Shown: positions 9,314 to 18,799 of the stretch, in pieces
Position numbering within the stretch: position 1 is the stretch's first letter
Layout of the letters: each line of letters starts with the position of its first letter
DNA from: Flavobacterium marginilacus
GTDB lineage: Bacteria > Bacteroidota > Bacteroidia > Flavobacteriales > Flavobacteriaceae
Assembly: GCF_026870155.1 (NCBI RefSeq)
Contig: NZ_CP113975.1
Location: forward strand, 1,736,001 to 1,800,000
Length of the DNA: 64,000 nt
Direction of reading: 5' to 3'
The notes under the pieces: generated by a model
What the model was told of the DNA's origin: nothing
What the model saw: the letters and a program-made list of their open reading frames with translations, nothing else
The model's database searches: none
Position numbers and translations under genes: made by a program

Positions 9314-10311
9314 TGAAAACCGATTTTACACATTATCAATCTGCTCATTGTGAGAATGGAGTGGCTTCCAATTTGTTAAAACATAATGGATTGAATATTA
9401 GCGAACCAATGGTTTTTGGAATTGGTTCGGGACTTTTCTTCGTTTATCTCCCATTTCTAAAAGTAAATTACGCTCCTGCGATAAGTTATAGACCTATGCC
9501 GGGTCAAATTTTCAATAGACTGGCGAAACGATTGGGCTTGAAAATTAAAAGACAAAAATTTTCCAGCCAAGCCAATGCCGTTAAGACATTGGACGAAAAT
9601 TTAAAAAATAATATTCCTTCAGGATTGCAGGTGGGTGTATACAACCTGACGTATTTTCCTGATGAGTACCGTTTTCATTTCAACGCACACAATCTGGTAG
9701 TTTATGGAAAAACAGAAACGGATTATTTAATTAGTGATCCAGTTATGGAAAACGTAACTACATTGACACACGACGAATTAAATAAAGTGCGTTTTGCCAA
9801 AGGGGCTTTTGCTCCAAGAGGTCAAATATATTATCCGATTCAGGTTCCTGCAAATGTAGACTTGAAAGGGGCAATTATAAAGGGTATCAAAAATACCTGT
9901 CGCGATATGCTGGCGCCAATGCCAATAATTGGTGTTCGCGGAATTCGTCTTGTTGCCAGGCTAATTAAAAAATGGCCAGTTAAGGAAGGAACTAAAAAAG
10001 CGAATCATTATTTGGCTCAAATTGTCAGAATGCAGGAAGAAATTGGAACCGGGGGTGGTGGTTTTAGATTTATATATGCAGCTTTTTTACAGGAAGCGGC
10101 AGTCATTTTGAATAATGACGAATTGCAAAAATTGTCGCTGGAAATGACCGCTATAGGTGATTTATGGAGAGATTTTGCTGTCGAAGCCTCACGGGTTTAT
10201 AAAAATAGAAGTACCAAAGCTGATGTTTACAATTTGCTTTCCGACCAGCTTTTAAGTATTGCCGATAAAGAAGAAGTGTTTTTTAAGAAACTCAAAAAAG
10301 CAATAAGCTAA
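9313..10311 (+). CDS. BtrH N-terminal-domain protein (with DUF4872-like C-terminus)
   Basis: This 332-residue protein has an N-terminal half that resembles the BtrH peptidase-C39-like acyltransferase domain: HCENGVASNLLKHNG with an early Cys-containing motif (about residues 11-17), and FHFNAHNLVVYG then YLISDPV with His and Asp near 120-140. BtrH moves an acyl group from an ACP to an amino-sugar antibiotic. By analogy this protein may transfer an ACP-bound acyl chain, but its acceptor is unknown. It is co-transcribed with the 134-residue protein upstream and the ABC exporter downstream. Confidence 0.75.
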   Translation: MKTDFTHYQSAHCENGVASNLLKHNGLNISEPMVFGIGSGLFFVYLPFLKVNYAPAISYRPMPGQIFNRLAKRLGLKIKRQKFSSQANAVKTLDENLKNNIPSGLQVGVYNLTYFPDEYRFHFNAHNLVVYGKTETDYLISDPVMENVTTLTHDELNKVRFAKGAFAPRGQIYYPIQVPANVDLKGAIIKGIKNTCRDMLAPMPIIGVRGIRLVARLIKKWPVKEGTKKANHYLAQIVRMQEEIGTGGGGFRFIYAAFLQEAAVILNNDELQKLSLEMTAIGDLWRDFAVEASRVYKNRSTKADVYNLLSDQLLSIADKEEVFFKKLKKAIS

Positions 10312-10322
10312 ATACAATCATA

Positions 10323-11075
10323 TTGAAGTCAATTATCCAAATATCACATCTGTCTAAATTATACAATGATGCCGAAATGTATTCATTGAATGATTTTTCT
10401 ATGGACATAAACGAAGGAAATATTTTTGGACTGCTTGGGCCAAACGGAGCTGGTAAAACAACATTGATTTCGATTCTTTGCGGTTTGGTAAAACCTACTT
10501 CGGGATCTTTCACGATTGACGGATTAAATTACTCGGTCAATGCCAATGAAATCAAGAATAGAATTGGCGTTGTTCCTCAGGAATACGCTTTGTATCCAAC
10601 CTTGACAGCAAGAGAGAATCTGCTATATTTTGGGAGTATGTATGGTTTAAAAGGTGACGTTCTAAAAGAAAAAGTAATTGACAGTCTGGATCTTTTGGGA
10701 TTGCTGAAATTTGCTGATAAGCGTATCGAGACTTTCTCCGGCGGGATGAAACGCCGTGTCAATTTGATTGCAGGGATTTTGCATAATCCAAAGGTACTTT
10801 TCCTTGATGAACCTACGGTAGGAGTCGATGTACATTCAAAAAATGTAATTATTGATTATCTCAAGGAACTTAATAAAAAGGGTACAACCATAATTTACAC
10901 GTCACACCATTTATCCGAAGCGCAGGATTTTTGTAACCATATTGCTATAGTCGACAGAGGAGTAATTTACACTCAGGGGACACCTAAGGATTTAATTGCG
11001 GCTACAGCCAATGCCAGAAATCTTGAAGATGTTTTTATTTCATTAACAGGAAAAGAACTGAGAGATGCTATATAA
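10323..11075 (+). CDS. ABC transporter ATP-binding protein
   Basis: This 250-residue ATPase begins at a TTG codon 11 bp after the previous stop. The next in-frame ATG would cut into the first strand. Walker A is GPNGAGKTT at about 39-47, the signature is TFSGGMKRR near 137, and Walker B is VLFLDEPTVGVD near 158, with a switch His in SHHLSE. It overlaps the permease gene by 11 bp. Together they form an ABC-2 type exporter probably moving the pigment or a precursor across the inner membrane. Confidence 0.92.
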   Translation: MKSIIQISHLSKLYNDAEMYSLNDFSMDINEGNIFGLLGPNGAGKTTLISILCGLVKPTSGSFTIDGLNYSVNANEIKNRIGVVPQEYALYPTLTARENLLYFGSMYGLKGDVLKEKVIDSLDLLGLLKFADKRIETFSGGMKRRVNLIAGILHNPKVLFLDEPTVGVDVHSKNVIIDYLKELNKKGTTIIYTSHHLSEAQDFCNHIAIVDRGVIYTQGTPKDLIAATANARNLEDVFISLTGKELRDAI

Positions 11076-12348
11076 ACTTTGGATGTCAGTTTACAAAGAA
11101 TTCTTGTTGTTGAAGCGGGATATGGGAGGTGTTGTGACTCTTTTTTTAATGCCATTGGTATTAATTATCACCGTTACACTTATTCAGGATAGCTCTTATA
11201 AAAAAGGACAAGAGACTAAAATTCCAATAATTTTAGTTAATTATGATAATGGAAAGGTTTCTAAAACGCTTTTTGATAATTTAAAAAAGAGTGATGTTTT
11301 TAGTGTCATTACCGCTTTTGACAATAAAAAAATTACTGAAGCTGAAGCCAAAGATGCTGTTTTTAGCGGAAAATATCAAATGGCAATTATCATTCCGCCG
11401 CATTTGAGCAGCGATCTGCAGGCCAAAATTGATCAGAATGTTCAAAAAATTGTAAGCAGTCTGGGTTTTTCAGATTCGTTGGCAACGAAACCAATTGCAA
11501 AAATTGTCGATCAAAAAGAGGTCAAGCTTTATTTTGATCCTGCGGTTCAATTGAGTTTTAGAAGCGGCGTGATGAATGCTATCGACAAAATGATTGCCCA
11601 AATAGAAACCAAATCGATTTATACTTCTTTTCAGGATGAACTTGGCGGCGAGGATGCTCAATTTGAACAAAAAAGTTTTATTACATTCAAAGAGATTATT
11701 CCGAAAATAAATGACAAAGAAATTCTTCCGAATTCGGTGCAGCATAATGTTCCTGCTTGGACACTTTTTGCAGTTTTTTTTATTGTAATTCCGTTGTCAA
11801 TCAATATGGTAAAGGAAAAAAGTCAAGGGACTTTTGTGCGATTGCGAACCAATCCTGTTTCCAATAGAGTTGTTTTGGCGGGTAAAACAGTGATGTATTT
11901 AATCATTTGCCTGATACAGTTTTACATGATGATTGCAGTGGCTGTATTTCTGTTTCCGCATTTAGGGTTACCCCCTTTAAATGTTGAAGGAAATTTAATT
12001 TTAATGAGTATCGTAGCACTGTTTTCAGGTTTAGCAGCGATTGGTTTCGGAATATTATTGGGAACTATTGCCAAGACACAGGAACAATCGGCTCCGTTTG
12101 GTGCTACGTCTGTGATAATTTTGGCGGCTATTGGCGGTGTTTGGGTTCCGGTGTTTGCCATGCCCAAGGTGATGCAGATTATCGCACAATCCTCACCAAT
12201 GAATTGGGGTCTGGAAGCTTTTTATGATGTACTTTTGCGCAACGGATCTCTATTGGATCTGCTGCCTGAATTATTTTTATTGTTTTTATTTTTTATAGTT
12301 ACCACAACTTTAGCATTGCTGTATGATAAGAAGAAAAGAGCTGTATAA
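11065..12348 (+). CDS. ABC-2 type transporter permease
   Basis: This 427-residue membrane protein has one N-terminal transmembrane helix (about 24-42), a long extracytoplasmic domain (about 45-225) and five or six C-terminal helices (about 228-420). This is the layout of ABC-2 permeases of the YhgE/DrrB kind. Both ends overlap neighbours (ATPase by 11 bp upstream, thioesterase by 26 bp downstream), so it belongs to the pigment operon. Confidence 0.88.
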   Translation: MLYKLWMSVYKEFLLLKRDMGGVVTLFLMPLVLIITVTLIQDSSYKKGQETKIPIILVNYDNGKVSKTLFDNLKKSDVFSVITAFDNKKITEAEAKDAVFSGKYQMAIIIPPHLSSDLQAKIDQNVQKIVSSLGFSDSLATKPIAKIVDQKEVKLYFDPAVQLSFRSGVMNAIDKMIAQIETKSIYTSFQDELGGEDAQFEQKSFITFKEIIPKINDKEILPNSVQHNVPAWTLFAVFFIVIPLSINMVKEKSQGTFVRLRTNPVSNRVVLAGKTVMYLIICLIQFYMMIAVAVFLFPHLGLPPLNVEGNLILMSIVALFSGLAAIGFGILLGTIAKTQEQSAPFGATSVIILAAIGGVWVPVFAMPKVMQIIAQSSPMNWGLEAFYDVLLRNGSLLDLLPELFLLFLFFIVTTTLALLYDKKKRAV

Positions 12349-12772
12349 AGAAGCAGCTGCCTTGACCGTTTCACAGGAAATTCGTGTTCGATTTAACGAA
12401 GCAGATTCACTTGGAATAGTATGGCATGGTCATTATATTACTTATTTTGAGGATGGAAGGGAAGCCTTTGGACGTAAACATGGTCTTGCCTATCTGGATG
12501 TTTTTGCCAATGAGTTTACGACTCCCATTGTAAAAACAACTCTAGAACATAAATTGTCGCTGCGTTACGGTGATGTAGCCCGGATAGAAACGACTATTGT
12601 AGATACGCCCGCAGCAAAAATGATATACAGGTTTACCATTTACAATATAAAAAATGAAGTGGTCTGTACAGGTGAAACCGTTCAGGTTTTTTTAGACAAA
12701 CACGGTGAATTAATGTTGACAAACCCTCCATTTTACACGGAATGGAAAAGAAAAGTAGGCTTAGTTAAATAG
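12323..12772 (+). CDS. Acyl-CoA/ACP thioesterase, YbgC/4HBT hotdog family
   Basis: This 149-residue hotdog protein contains the motif RFNEADSLGIVWHGHYITYFEDGR near residues 24-47, with the catalytic Asp and the His-x3-Tyr typical of 4HBT thioesterases. The start at 12323 overlaps the permease end. Aryl-polyene clusters usually contain such a thioesterase, which probably releases or edits ACP-bound chains. Confidence 0.85.
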   Translation: MIRRKELYKEAAALTVSQEIRVRFNEADSLGIVWHGHYITYFEDGREAFGRKHGLAYLDVFANEFTTPIVKTTLEHKLSLRYGDVARIETTIVDTPAAKMIYRFTIYNIKNEVVCTGETVQVFLDKHGELMLTNPPFYTEWKRKVGLVK

Positions 12773-12773
12773 C

Positions 12774-13907
12774 ATGGCAAAAGAAGTTTTTATAACCGAA
12801 ACGAACTGCATTACACCCATTGGGTTTGATGTTGCTGCCAATATAAAAAACATTGGTAATGGGGTTTCCGGTATTCAATTGCAGGATAATCCAAAGTTAC
12901 TGAATGCACCTTTTTATGCAGCTGTTATTAATGATGCTGAATTGGATTTGGCTTTCGCCAAAGTGACTTCTGCAGAGGGTTATTCGAGATTGGAGAAAAT
13001 GATGATTTTGGCATTGGAACCAATCATTAAAAATGTAAAAGCGGCATCAGACGAACGTACCGGTTTTATACTTTCGACAACCAAGGGAAATATAAAAGCT
13101 TTAGAAAATTCAAGTAATATTGAATCCGCTTATTTGGATGTACTGGCTAAAAAAATTGCTGCTTTTTTTGGATTCAAAAACGAACCTATTGTGGTTTCTA
13201 ATGCTTGTGTTTCAGGAATTTTGGCAGTTTCAGTTGCCAAAAGGTTAATTCAGGCGAATTTATATGACAATGTATTTGTTGTCGCAGGTGATGAAGTTTC
13301 AAAATTTGTTTTATCGGGATTCAACTCCTTTCAGGCAATGAGTAATTTGCCGTGCAAGCCTTATTCGGTTAACAGAACGGGAGTAAGTCTGGGAGAAGCT
13401 GCAGCCGCCGTTTTGGTTTCTTCAAATAAAGAAAACGCTAAAATAAAAATAATAGGCGATGGCTCCATCAATGATGCCAACCATATTTCGGGACCTTCCA
13501 GAACAGGAGAAGGGCTTTACCGAAGTATTCAAAGCGCTTTGGCGGAAGCCAAAATAGACAGTAATCGAATCGATTATATTTCAGCTCATGGTACGGCAAC
13601 ACCTTATAATGACGAGATGGAAGCTATTGCGTTAAACAGGTTAGAACTCGAAAATGTACCGGTAAATAGTTTTAAAGGGTATTACGGGCATACATTAGGA
13701 GCTTCGGGATTATTAGAAACCGTTATCGGAATAGAATCGGTTAAGGAGAATACATTGTTTGCGTCATTAGGATTTGATACCATTGGAGTAACCCAGCCGA
13801 TTAAGGTTATTGAAAAAAAGACGGATGCGGACATTCGTTATTTTCTAAAAACTGCTTCAGGTTTTGGAGGATGCAATACAGCTGTTTTATTTGAAAAAGT
13901 ATATTAA
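12774..13907 (+). CDS. Beta-ketoacyl synthase
   Basis: This 377-residue KS has an intact triad: Cys in [12 protein letters not shown] near 144, His in [11 protein letters not shown] near 275, and Lys/His in [14 protein letters not shown] near 303-308. It begins 1 bp after the thioesterase stop and its stop overlaps the next start (TAATGA). It is likely a second elongating or priming KS of the aryl-polyene system. Confidence 0.87.
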   Translation: MAKEVFITETNCITPIGFDVAANIKNIGNGVSGIQLQDNPKLLNAPFYAAVINDAELDLAFAKVTSAEGYSRLEKMMILALEPIIKNVKAASDERTGFILSTTKGNIKALENSSNIESAYLDVLAKKIAAFFGFKNEPIVVSNACVSGILAVSVAKRLIQANLYDNVFVVAGDEVSKFVLSGFNSFQAMSNLPCKPYSVNRTGVSLGEAAAAVLVSSNKENAKIKIIGDGSINDANHISGPSRTGEGLYRSIQSALAEAKIDSNRIDYISAHGTATPYNDEMEAIALNRLELENVPVNSFKGYYGHTLGASGLLETVIGIESVKENTLFASLGFDTIGVTQPIKVIEKKTDADIRYFLKTASGFGGCNTAVLFEKVY

Positions 13908-14521
13908 TGACAGTAAATAAAAATTATATTCACTCTTTTTGTACCATTCAGAAAAATACAGTTTTTTTGAATGGAGAAGCCGTTTTTACCGCCGAAGAGG
14001 ATTCGTTTGCCGGTTTTTCAAAGAAAGGATATCAGCATTTTGAAATAAATTATCCGAAGTTTTTTAAAATGGATAATCTGAGTAAATTGGCTTTTTTAGG
14101 TGCCGAATTACTTTTGGCAACAGCCGAAAATTCAGCAGAAAGCAATACTGCATTAGTATTTGCCAATAAATCCTCGAGTTTGGATACCGATGTTAAGCAT
14201 CAGAATTCGATTTCAGATTCTGAGAATTATTACCCAAGTCCGGCAGTTTTTGTTTATACATTACCTAATATCTGTTTAGGAGAAATAAGTATTAAACATC
14301 AATTGAAAAGCGAAAATTCTTTCTTTATATTTGCGGACTATGACCCGGTATTTATGGAAAACTACTGCAATATACTTTTGGAAACCCAAAAAGCGGACAA
14401 AGTTTTATGCGGATGGGTGGAATATTATAATGAAGAGTACAAAGCCTTTTTTTATCTGCTTGATAAAAAAGGCGAAAGAGAACACAATCACGAACAATTA
14501 AAAAAACTATACAATAAATAA
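13907..14521 (+). CDS. KS N-lobe-like protein without catalytic residues
   Basis: This 204-residue protein resembles part of a ketosynthase N-terminal lobe: [15 protein letters not shown] near 80 and [19 protein letters not shown] near 125 follow the KS pattern. However, the nucleophilic Cys is absent and there is no HGT or GHT region. Short KS-like partners of this kind are seen next to ACPs in aryl-polyene clusters. It may be a stabilising or chain-length partner, or a half that docks on the KS encoded directly upstream, with which it overlaps by 1 bp. Confidence 0.7.
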   Translation: MTVNKNYIHSFCTIQKNTVFLNGEAVFTAEEDSFAGFSKKGYQHFEINYPKFFKMDNLSKLAFLGAELLLATAENSAESNTALVFANKSSSLDTDVKHQNSISDSENYYPSPAVFVYTLPNICLGEISIKHQLKSENSFFIFADYDPVFMENYCNILLETQKADKVLCGWVEYYNEEYKAFFYLLDKKGEREHNHEQLKKLYNK

Positions 14522-14523
14522 TT

Positions 14524-14781
14524 ATGGAAGCATTAAAGCAGGAATTAAAAAGTAAAATAATAGAAGTTTTAAACCTTGAAGATATCACTGTTGCTGATAT
14601 TAATGATGACGATGCTTTGTTTGGAGATGGTTTAGGACTTGATTCTATTGATGCGTTGGAACTTATTGTGATGCTTGATAAAGATTATGGAATTAAATTA
14701 GTAGATCCAAAAGAGGGAAAGACTATTTTTAAGTCTATCGAAGTTATGGCAGCTTATATTTCGGAGAATAGAGTGAAATAA
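14524..14781 (+). CDS. Acyl carrier protein 2
   Basis: 85 residues with the phosphopantetheine serine in GLGLDSIDALELIV (about residue 40) and helix III after it. It starts 2 bp after the KS-like gene. It differs clearly from the ACP at 3.0 kb, so the two probably serve different chains (aryl polyene versus resorcinol precursors), though which is which cannot be told. The operon is interrupted after this gene by a toxin-antitoxin pair. Confidence 0.9.
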   Translation: MEALKQELKSKIIEVLNLEDITVADINDDDALFGDGLGLDSIDALELIVMLDKDYGIKLVDPKEGKTIFKSIEVMAAYISENRVK

Positions 14782-14855
14782 TTTTAGAATTTAGAGGACA
14801 GATTTAAGTAATAATCTTTTACTCTGATTCAGCATCAGACATTGGGATAAATCAT

Positions 14856-14886
14856 TTGACAAAAAATGTAAAATAGCCTATCTTTG
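14856..14886 (+). promoter_or_regulatory. Bacteroidota-type promoter for toxin-antitoxin pair
   Basis: TTG at 14856-14858 is followed after 20 bp by TATCTTTG at 14879-14886, a full match to the Bacteroidota TTG-N19-20-TAnnTTTG pattern. It lies 17 bp upstream of the antitoxin start. An own promoter within an otherwise tightly packed operon fits an independent insertion. Confidence 0.7.
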
Positions 14887-14903
14887 AATTAAAACATCGC
14901 AAA

Positions 14904-15143
14904 ATGACTTTTACAGACAAAAATATAATAGAAAATTATTTTGGATTATTCGAGAGTTTAGATTCAATGAGCAAACTTGAACTTATAGAAAAGTTAACGA
15001 AATCATTAAAGGCGGAAACTAAAAACAAAGAAAATAATTTTTATAAATCTTTCGGTGCTTTTTCGACTGAAAAAACTTCCGATGAAATAAATGCAGATAT
15101 AAAATCAAGTAGAAAATTTAGAACGAAAGAAATTAAATTCTAA
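14904..15143 (+). CDS. Antitoxin partner of VapC-like toxin
   Basis: A 79-residue protein whose stop overlaps the start of the PIN-domain gene (TAATG), the usual antitoxin-toxin layout. The C-terminal half (FSTEKTSDEINADIKSSRKF) is charged and probably the toxin-wrapping tail, with a helical N-terminal part. The DNA-binding fold class is not recognised. The call rests mainly on position and size. Confidence 0.75.
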   Translation: MTFTDKNIIENYFGLFESLDSMSKLELIEKLTKSLKAETKNKENNFYKSFGAFSTEKTSDEINADIKSSRKFRTKEIKF

Positions 15144-15544
15144 TGAAATATTTACTTGATACTAATATTTGTGTACATTTTTTGCGCGGAAAATTTGAAG
15201 TTGACAAAATACTTAAATCAAAAGGTCTCGAAAATTGCTATATCTCAGAAATTACGGTTTTAGAATTAAGATTTGGTGCTGAAAATAGTGCCGACAAAAT
15301 AAAATCGCACAAAGCAGTAGATATTTTTTTAAAAGGAATTGTCATAATTCCAATCTACGGTTCAATAAAAAAATACGCTGAAGAAAAAGTCCGTTTAAAT
15401 AAATTAGGTAAACCTCAAAATGATGATTTCGATTTATTAATTGGTGCAGCTGCAATAGAAAATAAATTAATTTTAGTAACCGAAAATATTAAAGATTTCG
15501 AAAGATTGAAAGGTATTGAACTTGAAAATTGGATTGTTAGATAA
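15143..15544 (+). CDS. vapC: PIN-domain ribonuclease toxin, VapC family
   Basis: 133 residues with the acidic PIN pattern: Asp6 in YLLDTNIC, Glu41 in ITVLELRFG, Asp near 94-97 in NDDFDLLIGAAA, and the terminal TENIKDF region. VapC toxins are Mg-dependent endoribonucleases that cut tRNA or rRNA. Length and the overlapping antitoxin are standard. The pair sits between the second ACP and the next KS of the pigment cluster and has no metabolic link to it, so it is inferred to be acquired. Confidence 0.88.
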   Translation: MKYLLDTNICVHFLRGKFEVDKILKSKGLENCYISEITVLELRFGAENSADKIKSHKAVDIFLKGIVIIPIYGSIKKYAEEKVRLNKLGKPQNDDFDLLIGAAAIENKLILVTENIKDFERLKGIELENWIVR

Positions 15545-15640
15545 TAAGTTTTCAACTCACTTTTTTAAGATTTAAAGTTTAGAAATGCTATTTTTATTTA
15601 ATGTTCTGTTTATTCGAAATCTAAAATCAAAAAATCTATA

Positions 15641-16843
15641 ATGAATAAAGGTGTCGCCATTACCGGAATGGGTATTATTTCTTCAATTGGAAATTCAGTT
15701 GAGGAAAATTATAATGCATTGCTGAATAGCCAGGCAGGAATTACAACGATCGAGAATATTGCAACCGTTCATGCCGATGTTATCAAGGTGGGCGAAATTA
15801 AAAAGACCAATCAGGAATTAATAGATGAGCTGGGCTTAGGGAAGGACAATAATTTTTCCCGAACCGCCATGCTTGGAACCATCGCTGCTAAACAAGCGGT
15901 AAAAGATGCCGGAATTACTTCTATTAACGAGTATAAAACGGGATTAATCTCAGCTACGAGTGTGGGCGGAATGGATATGACAGAACGCTATTACCAAGAA
16001 TATTTTGAAAATCCTGATGTTGTAAAATACATCAGCTGTCATAATGCAGGTGATAATACCGATAAAATGGCAAACGAACTGGGGTTGGAAGGTTTTGTAA
16101 CTACCATCAGTACTGCGTGCTCGTCAGCTGCAAATGCCATAATGCTGGGAGCCAGAATGATAAAATCCGGTAAATTGGATCGTGTTATTGTGGGCGGAAC
16201 AGATGCAATGTCCAAATTTACCATCAATGGATTTAAAACACTGATGATTTTATCGGATGGTTATAATAAGCCATTCGATAATAATAGAAAAGGATTAAAT
16301 CTCGGAGAAGCCGCTGCCTTTCTGGTTTTGGAATCAGAAGAATTGGTTAAAAAAGAAAACAAAAAAGTTTTGGCAAGAGTTTCGGGTTATGCCAATGCAA
16401 ATGATGCTTTTCATCAAACTGCTTCTTCAGAAAATGGAGATGGTGCTTTTCTGGCAATGGAAAAAGCATTTAAGGCAGCCCAATTGAAACCGGAGCAGAT
16501 TGATTATGTCAATGTCCACGGAACTGCAACTCCAAATAATGATTTATCCGAAGGGCGGGCAATGGTTCGGCTGTTTGGCGAAAATAAGGTTCCCGATTTC
16601 AGTTCTACCAAGCCTTTTACAGGACATACATTGGCCGCTGCCGCTGCTATTGAAGCCGTGTATAGTGTATTGGCAATTCAAAATAACGTCGTTTTTCCAA
16701 ATTTGAATTTTGAGACGCCAATGGCTGAGTTTGATTTGGTACCCCAAACAGCTTTAAAGCATAAAAATATAGAACATGTGCTTTCTAATTCTTTTGGATT
16801 TGGAGGAAATTGTTCGACTTTGATATTTTCTAAAAGCGAATAA
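15641..16843 (+). CDS. Beta-ketoacyl synthase (FabF-type)
   Basis: 400 residues with an intact KS triad: Cys in TISTACSSAANA near 163, His in VNVHGTATPNND near 300, and Lys/His in SSTKPFTGHTLAAAA near 330-336. It is the first pigment gene after the toxin-antitoxin insertion, 96 bp downstream of it. With the inactive KS homologue that follows it may form the KS-chain-length-factor heterodimer typical of aryl-polyene synthesis. Confidence 0.88.
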   Translation: MNKGVAITGMGIISSIGNSVEENYNALLNSQAGITTIENIATVHADVIKVGEIKKTNQELIDELGLGKDNNFSRTAMLGTIAAKQAVKDAGITSINEYKTGLISATSVGGMDMTERYYQEYFENPDVVKYISCHNAGDNTDKMANELGLEGFVTTISTACSSAANAIMLGARMIKSGKLDRVIVGGTDAMSKFTINGFKTLMILSDGYNKPFDNNRKGLNLGEAAAFLVLESEELVKKENKKVLARVSGYANANDAFHQTASSENGDGAFLAMEKAFKAAQLKPEQIDYVNVHGTATPNNDLSEGRAMVRLFGENKVPDFSSTKPFTGHTLAAAAAIEAVYSVLAIQNNVVFPNLNFETPMAEFDLVPQTALKHKNIEHVLSNSFGFGGNCSTLIFSKSE

Positions 16844-16860
16844 AAATAGAATACTAATTT

Positions 16861-16950
16861 TACGAATTAGCACGAATTGGTTTGTGAAATTAAAAGGCTA
16901 ATGTTTTATATTCGTGTAAATTAGTGCAAATTAGTGCAATTCGTGTTAAC
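16861..16950. repeat. Short interspersed imperfect repeats
   Basis: The gap between two KS genes holds repeated words: CGAATTAGCACGAATTGG near the left, then TTCGTGTAAATTAGTGCAA, ATTAGTGCAATTCGTGTTAA on the right. The left and right parts are partly inverse (AATTAGCACGAATT against AATTCGTG...TAATT), so a hairpin can form. Such ATTCGTGnAA words are a common intergenic type in Flavobacterium. It may separate two transcripts. Confidence 0.5.
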
Positions 16951-16964
16951 TTTTTTGATTAAAA

Positions 16965-18029
16965 ATGAGTAAGATTTTTATAAATGGATTAGGCTGTATT
17001 TCGGCCCAAAAAACCTTTGATAGTCTTTTTCTTGAAGAATCGGCAGTAAATGAGGTGGATACTGTTTTACCCATTAATCAGCCTGTTTATAAGGATTTTA
17101 TTTCTCCAGCAGCGAGCAGGAGAATGGCAAAAGGAGTTAAAAATGGCATAGTTGCTTCGACTCTGGCTTTGCGGGAAGCTCAGCTGGAGACCGTTGATGC
17201 CATTATTACTGGAACCGGAATGGGCTGTATCGAAGATTCGGAGAAATTTTTGAAGGCAATTTTGGATAACAATGAAGAGTTTTTAACGCCTACCTCTTTT
17301 ATTCAATCGACACACAATACTGTTGGCGGTCAAATTGCGTTGGGACTGCAATGCAAAGCCTATAATTTGACGTATGTAAATGGTTCTATTTCTTTTGAAT
17401 CGGCACTATTTGATGCCAAAATGATGATGGATGAAAATGATGCTTCTTCCGTATTGGTTGGCGGAATAGATGAAACGGCCGATTATACAATGTCACTTTT
17501 CAGACTTGCAGGTTTTGTAAAAAATGAAAACCAAGGACTTGATTCATTTTTAAAAAGTATAACCAAAGGTGCTGTTCAGGGTGAAGGTGCTGCGTTTTTT
17601 GTAGTTGAAAAAGAAAAGAAAGCAGCAACAATAGCTGCTGTTTTGGATGTTGAAATTCTGAATATATTGGAAATTGATAAAATTGAAAATAAAATCAGTT
17701 CTTTTTTAGCTTTCAATAATTTGAAGCTTACGGATATTGATGCAGTAGTTTTGGGTTATAATGGCGATGTGGATTCTGATTTGTATTATAAAGATTTATC
17801 AGAAGTTACTTTTGCAGATATACCACAGATTTATTACAAACATTTGAGTGGCGAGTATAATACTGCCTCGGCATTTGGGCTGTGGGTTGGAGCCAAAATT
17901 ATTCAGACTCAAAGTATTCCCGATATTGTAAAAGTAAATACAATAGATAAAGAAACGTATAATACAATTTTGTTGTACAATCAGCGCAACGGAATAGATC
18001 ATAGTTTCACTTTAATTTCAAGCTGTTGA
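16965..18029 (+). CDS. Chain-length-factor-like inactive ketosynthase
   Basis: This 354-residue protein has the KS fold pattern but lacks catalytic residues. The nucleophile position reads NLTYVNGSISFESA (no Cys), the HGTGT region reads LGYNGDVDSDLYY, and the KxxxGHT region reads KHLSGEYNTASA. This is the hallmark of a chain length factor or similar partner subunit. It most likely pairs with the intact KS at 15.6 kb and sets polyene length. Its stop overlaps the next gene's TTG start. Confidence 0.82.
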   Translation: MSKIFINGLGCISAQKTFDSLFLEESAVNEVDTVLPINQPVYKDFISPAASRRMAKGVKNGIVASTLALREAQLETVDAIITGTGMGCIEDSEKFLKAILDNNEEFLTPTSFIQSTHNTVGGQIALGLQCKAYNLTYVNGSISFESALFDAKMMMDENDASSVLVGGIDETADYTMSLFRLAGFVKNENQGLDSFLKSITKGAVQGEGAAFFVVEKEKKAATIAAVLDVEILNILEIDKIENKISSFLAFNNLKLTDIDAVVLGYNGDVDSDLYYKDLSEVTFADIPQIYYKHLSGEYNTASAFGLWVGAKIIQTQSIPDIVKVNTIDKETYNTILLYNQRNGIDHSFTLISSC

Positions 18030-18799
18030 AGTATATCCTGACAAATGTATTTTTTATTTTACTGCTTTTGCTGCTCGCTTTGGCAAGCTTTTACGTAGTA
18101 ATCGATGTCAGATATTTTGTATTTGTGGGTATTTTATGGTTTATAATTGTATTTATCGGGTCTTCTTTTATTGGATCAAATTACCATGTAAAAACCTTTT
18201 GCAGTAATCCATTAATAACTGAAAAGAAAATAGCAATAACCTTTGATGACGGTCCAAATGAAATGACAGCTGCTGTTTTGGAAGTTTTAAAAAAGTATGA
18301 TGTCAAGGCTGCGTTTTTTTGCATTGGTAAAAATATCGAATCACATCCCGAAATTTTAACGGAAACCATAAAGCAGGGCCACGCGATAGGAAACCATTCG
18401 TACAGTCATTCTCCTTTTTTTGATTTTTACAGCAAAGCTAAAATCATCGCCGAAATTGAGAAAACAGATGCTTTAATTGAAACGATTTTAGGAAGGAAAA
18501 CTACCTTGTTCAGACCGCCTTATGGTGTTACCAATCCTTCCATTCGTAAGGCATTGGCTGTGACAAGACACAAAACTATTGGATGGAATATTCGATCATT
18601 GGATGGAGTTTTTAAAAATAGAAAATTTTTATTGGACAGAATAATTAAAAGAATTAAACCGGGAGGAATTGTACTTTTGCACGATACCTCTATCGAAACG
18701 GTTAATGTGTTAGAGCAGTTACTGTCTTTTTTAGAAAAAAACAATTACAGTGTTGTTCCGTTGGAAGAACTCCTGAATATAAAAGCGTATGAAAACTAA
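18026..18799 (+). CDS. Polysaccharide deacetylase (NodB/CE4 family)
   Basis: 257 residues starting at a TTG that overlaps the previous stop by 4 bp. The N terminus is hydrophobic (about residues 5-45, membrane anchor). The NodB domain has AITFDDGPNE near 71, the metal-binding HSYSH near 120, RPPYG near 163 and LLHDTS near 213, the complete CE4 motif set. Why a deacetylase sits in the pigment cluster is not evident; it may act on a cell-wall or intermediate acyl group. Confidence 0.88.
   Translation: MKYILTNVFFILLLLLLALASFYVVIDVRYFVFVGILWFIIVFIGSSFIGSNYHVKTFCSNPLITEKKIAITFDDGPNEMTAAVLEVLKKYDVKAAFFCIGKNIESHPEILTETIKQGHAIGNHSYSHSPFFDFYSKAKIIAEIEKTDALIETILGRKTTLFRPPYGVTNPSIRKALAVTRHKTIGWNIRSLDGVFKNRKFLLDRIIKRIKPGGIVLLHDTSIETVNVLEQLLSFLEKNNYSVVPLEELLNIKAYEN

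Noticed and set aside
16861..16950. Short repeated words resembling a tiny CRISPR array
   Set aside because: The repeats are about 10-20 bp, unequal, with no regular spacers and no cas genes nearby; they fit an intergenic palindromic repeat.
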